From the NCBI RefSeq assembly GCF_014652475.1, contig NZ_BMYW01000010.1, positions 1-64,000 of the forward strand: 64,000 bases of DNA, written 5' to 3'. The notes beneath the pieces were generated by a model. The model did no database searches, was not told where the DNA came from, and saw only the letters and a program-made list of their open reading frames with translations. Source of the stretch: Vogesella alkaliphila. GTDB lineage: Bacteria; Pseudomonadota; Gammaproteobacteria; Burkholderiales; Chromobacteriaceae. Of this stretch, positions 63,377-64,000 are shown piece after piece. The position numbers were made by a program, and so were the translations under genes. Every line of letters begins with the position of its first letter. Positions within the stretch are counted from its first letter, which is position 1.

Positions 63377-64000
63377 TTAATTTGTTTGCGGGCGCTTGAC
63401 GCCGAACCACTGCGCGTACAGCGCCGGCAGGAACAGCAGCGTCAGCACGGTGGCTACCAGCAGGCCGCCCATGATCGCCACCGCCATCGGCCCCCAGAAG
63501 GTGCTGCGCGACAGCGGGATCATCGCCAGGATCGCCGCCAGCGCGGTGAGCATGATCGGGCGGAAGCGGCGCACGGTGGAGCCGACGATGGCCTCGAAGC
63601 GGTCGATGCCCTCGCCGATGTCGGTCTCGATCTGGTCGACCAGGATCACCGAGTTGCGCATGATCATGCCGAACAGCGCGATCACCCCCAGCATCGCGAC
63701 AAAGCCGAACGGCGCGCCGAACAGGATCAGCGTCAGCGTGACGCCGATCAGGCCCAGCGGCGCGGTCAGCACCACCAGCAGCGTGCGCTGGAAGCTGCCG
63801 AGCTGGATCATCAGCAGCGTCAGCACCACGACCAGCATCAGCGGCGTCACCTTGGCGATCGCACCCTGCGAGTTCTGGCTCGCCTCCAGCGAGCCGCCCA
63901 GCTCGATGTGGTAGCCCAGCGGCAGCGTCTTCTCCAGCTGCTGCAGCTTGGGCCACAGCGCCTTGGAGATGTCGGCGGCCTGCACGCCGTCGGCGGCATC
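63377..64000 (-). CDS. RND efflux permease, C-terminal part (partial)
   Basis: The gene enters from beyond the right edge, and only about 208 C-terminal residues are seen. It contains the last membrane bundle of an AcrB-like pump: PLMLVVVLTLLMIQLGSFQR, GFVAMLGVIALFGMIMRNSVILVD, RPIMLTALAAILAMIPL, FWGPMAVAIMGGLL. It is transcribed towards tolC 81 bases away. The substrate is unknown. An adaptor gene would be expected off the window. Confidence 0.9.
   Translation of the reverse strand, partial: DAADGVQAADISKALWPKLQQLEKTLPLGYHIELGGSLEASQNSQGAIAKVTPLMLVVVLTLLMIQLGSFQRTLLVVLTAPLGLIGVTLTLILFGAPFGFVAMLGVIALFGMIMRNSVILVDQIETDIGEGIDRFEAIVGSTVRRFRPIMLTALAAILAMIPLSRSTFWGPMAVAIMGGLLVATVLTLLFLPALYAQWFGVKRPQTN

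Overview
The window is 64 kb of G+C-rich bacterial chromosome with dense, mostly short-spaced genes. Gene content and order point to a betaproteobacterium of the order Neisseriales, most likely Chromobacteriaceae (a Vogesella/Chromobacterium-like organism; the genus is a guess). Supporting features are ponA divergent from pilMNOPQ-aroK-aroB, metX-metW, APH-type thrB behind a DUF2782 gene, an EIIA(Man)-HPr-EI regulatory PTS, and an lipopolysaccharide (LPS) core cluster with msbA and waaL.

Layout. 0.1-5.7 kb: DUF523 protein and a MocR-type regulator, divergent from OsmC, rhodanese and a double GNAT acetyltransferase, then an unrecognised 477-aa protein. 5.8-11.1 kb: a Cache/PAS diguanylate cyclase convergent with gabT-gabD (GABA catabolism). 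11.3-12.9 kb: two minor type IV pilins (FimT-like and PilE/ComP-like) and a short FimV-like repeat protein. 12.9-22.1 kb: aroB, aroK, pilQPONM and divergent ponA. 22.2-27.4 kb: ArsC-like reductase, Bcr/CflA-type transporter, ybaK, msrQ-msrP, a radical SAM protein and a small membrane protein. 27.5-36.4 kb: metX-metW, AmpG-like permease, a small coiled-coil protein, pyrE, exonuclease III, an RBBP9-type hydrolase, sseA, a HIT protein, an exported protein and hemF. 36.5-44.3 kb: outer-membrane barrel, RstAB-like two-component system, thrB, DUF2782, a LOG protein and polA. 44.3-50.1 kb: a second diguanylate cyclase, cysG, and manX/ptsH/ptsI. 50.1-61.9 kb: a ten-gene LPS core cluster with four GT9 and three GT4 glycosyltransferases, msbA, a NodB-type deacetylase and an O-antigen ligase. 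62-64 kb: TolC-like channel and the C-terminal end of an RND pump.

The most striking signal is not a gene. A 12-14 base word, AAGGTTGGCCGCAA, recurs through the whole window in both orientations. I count 32 exact copies of its 10-base core GGTTGGCCGC and 17 exact copies of the 12-base GGTTGGCCGCAA. It sits inside unrelated coding sequences in several reading frames, sometimes forcing a CAA-AGG codon pair. It also forms inverted pairs between convergent genes that look like transcription terminators. This is how the DNA uptake sequences of Neisseriaceae and Pasteurellaceae behave, but the word matches neither. I propose it as a candidate uptake sequence of a new type. The window also carries the pilus secretin operon and two minor pilins, one with a basic disulfide-type C-terminus that could be the DNA receptor.
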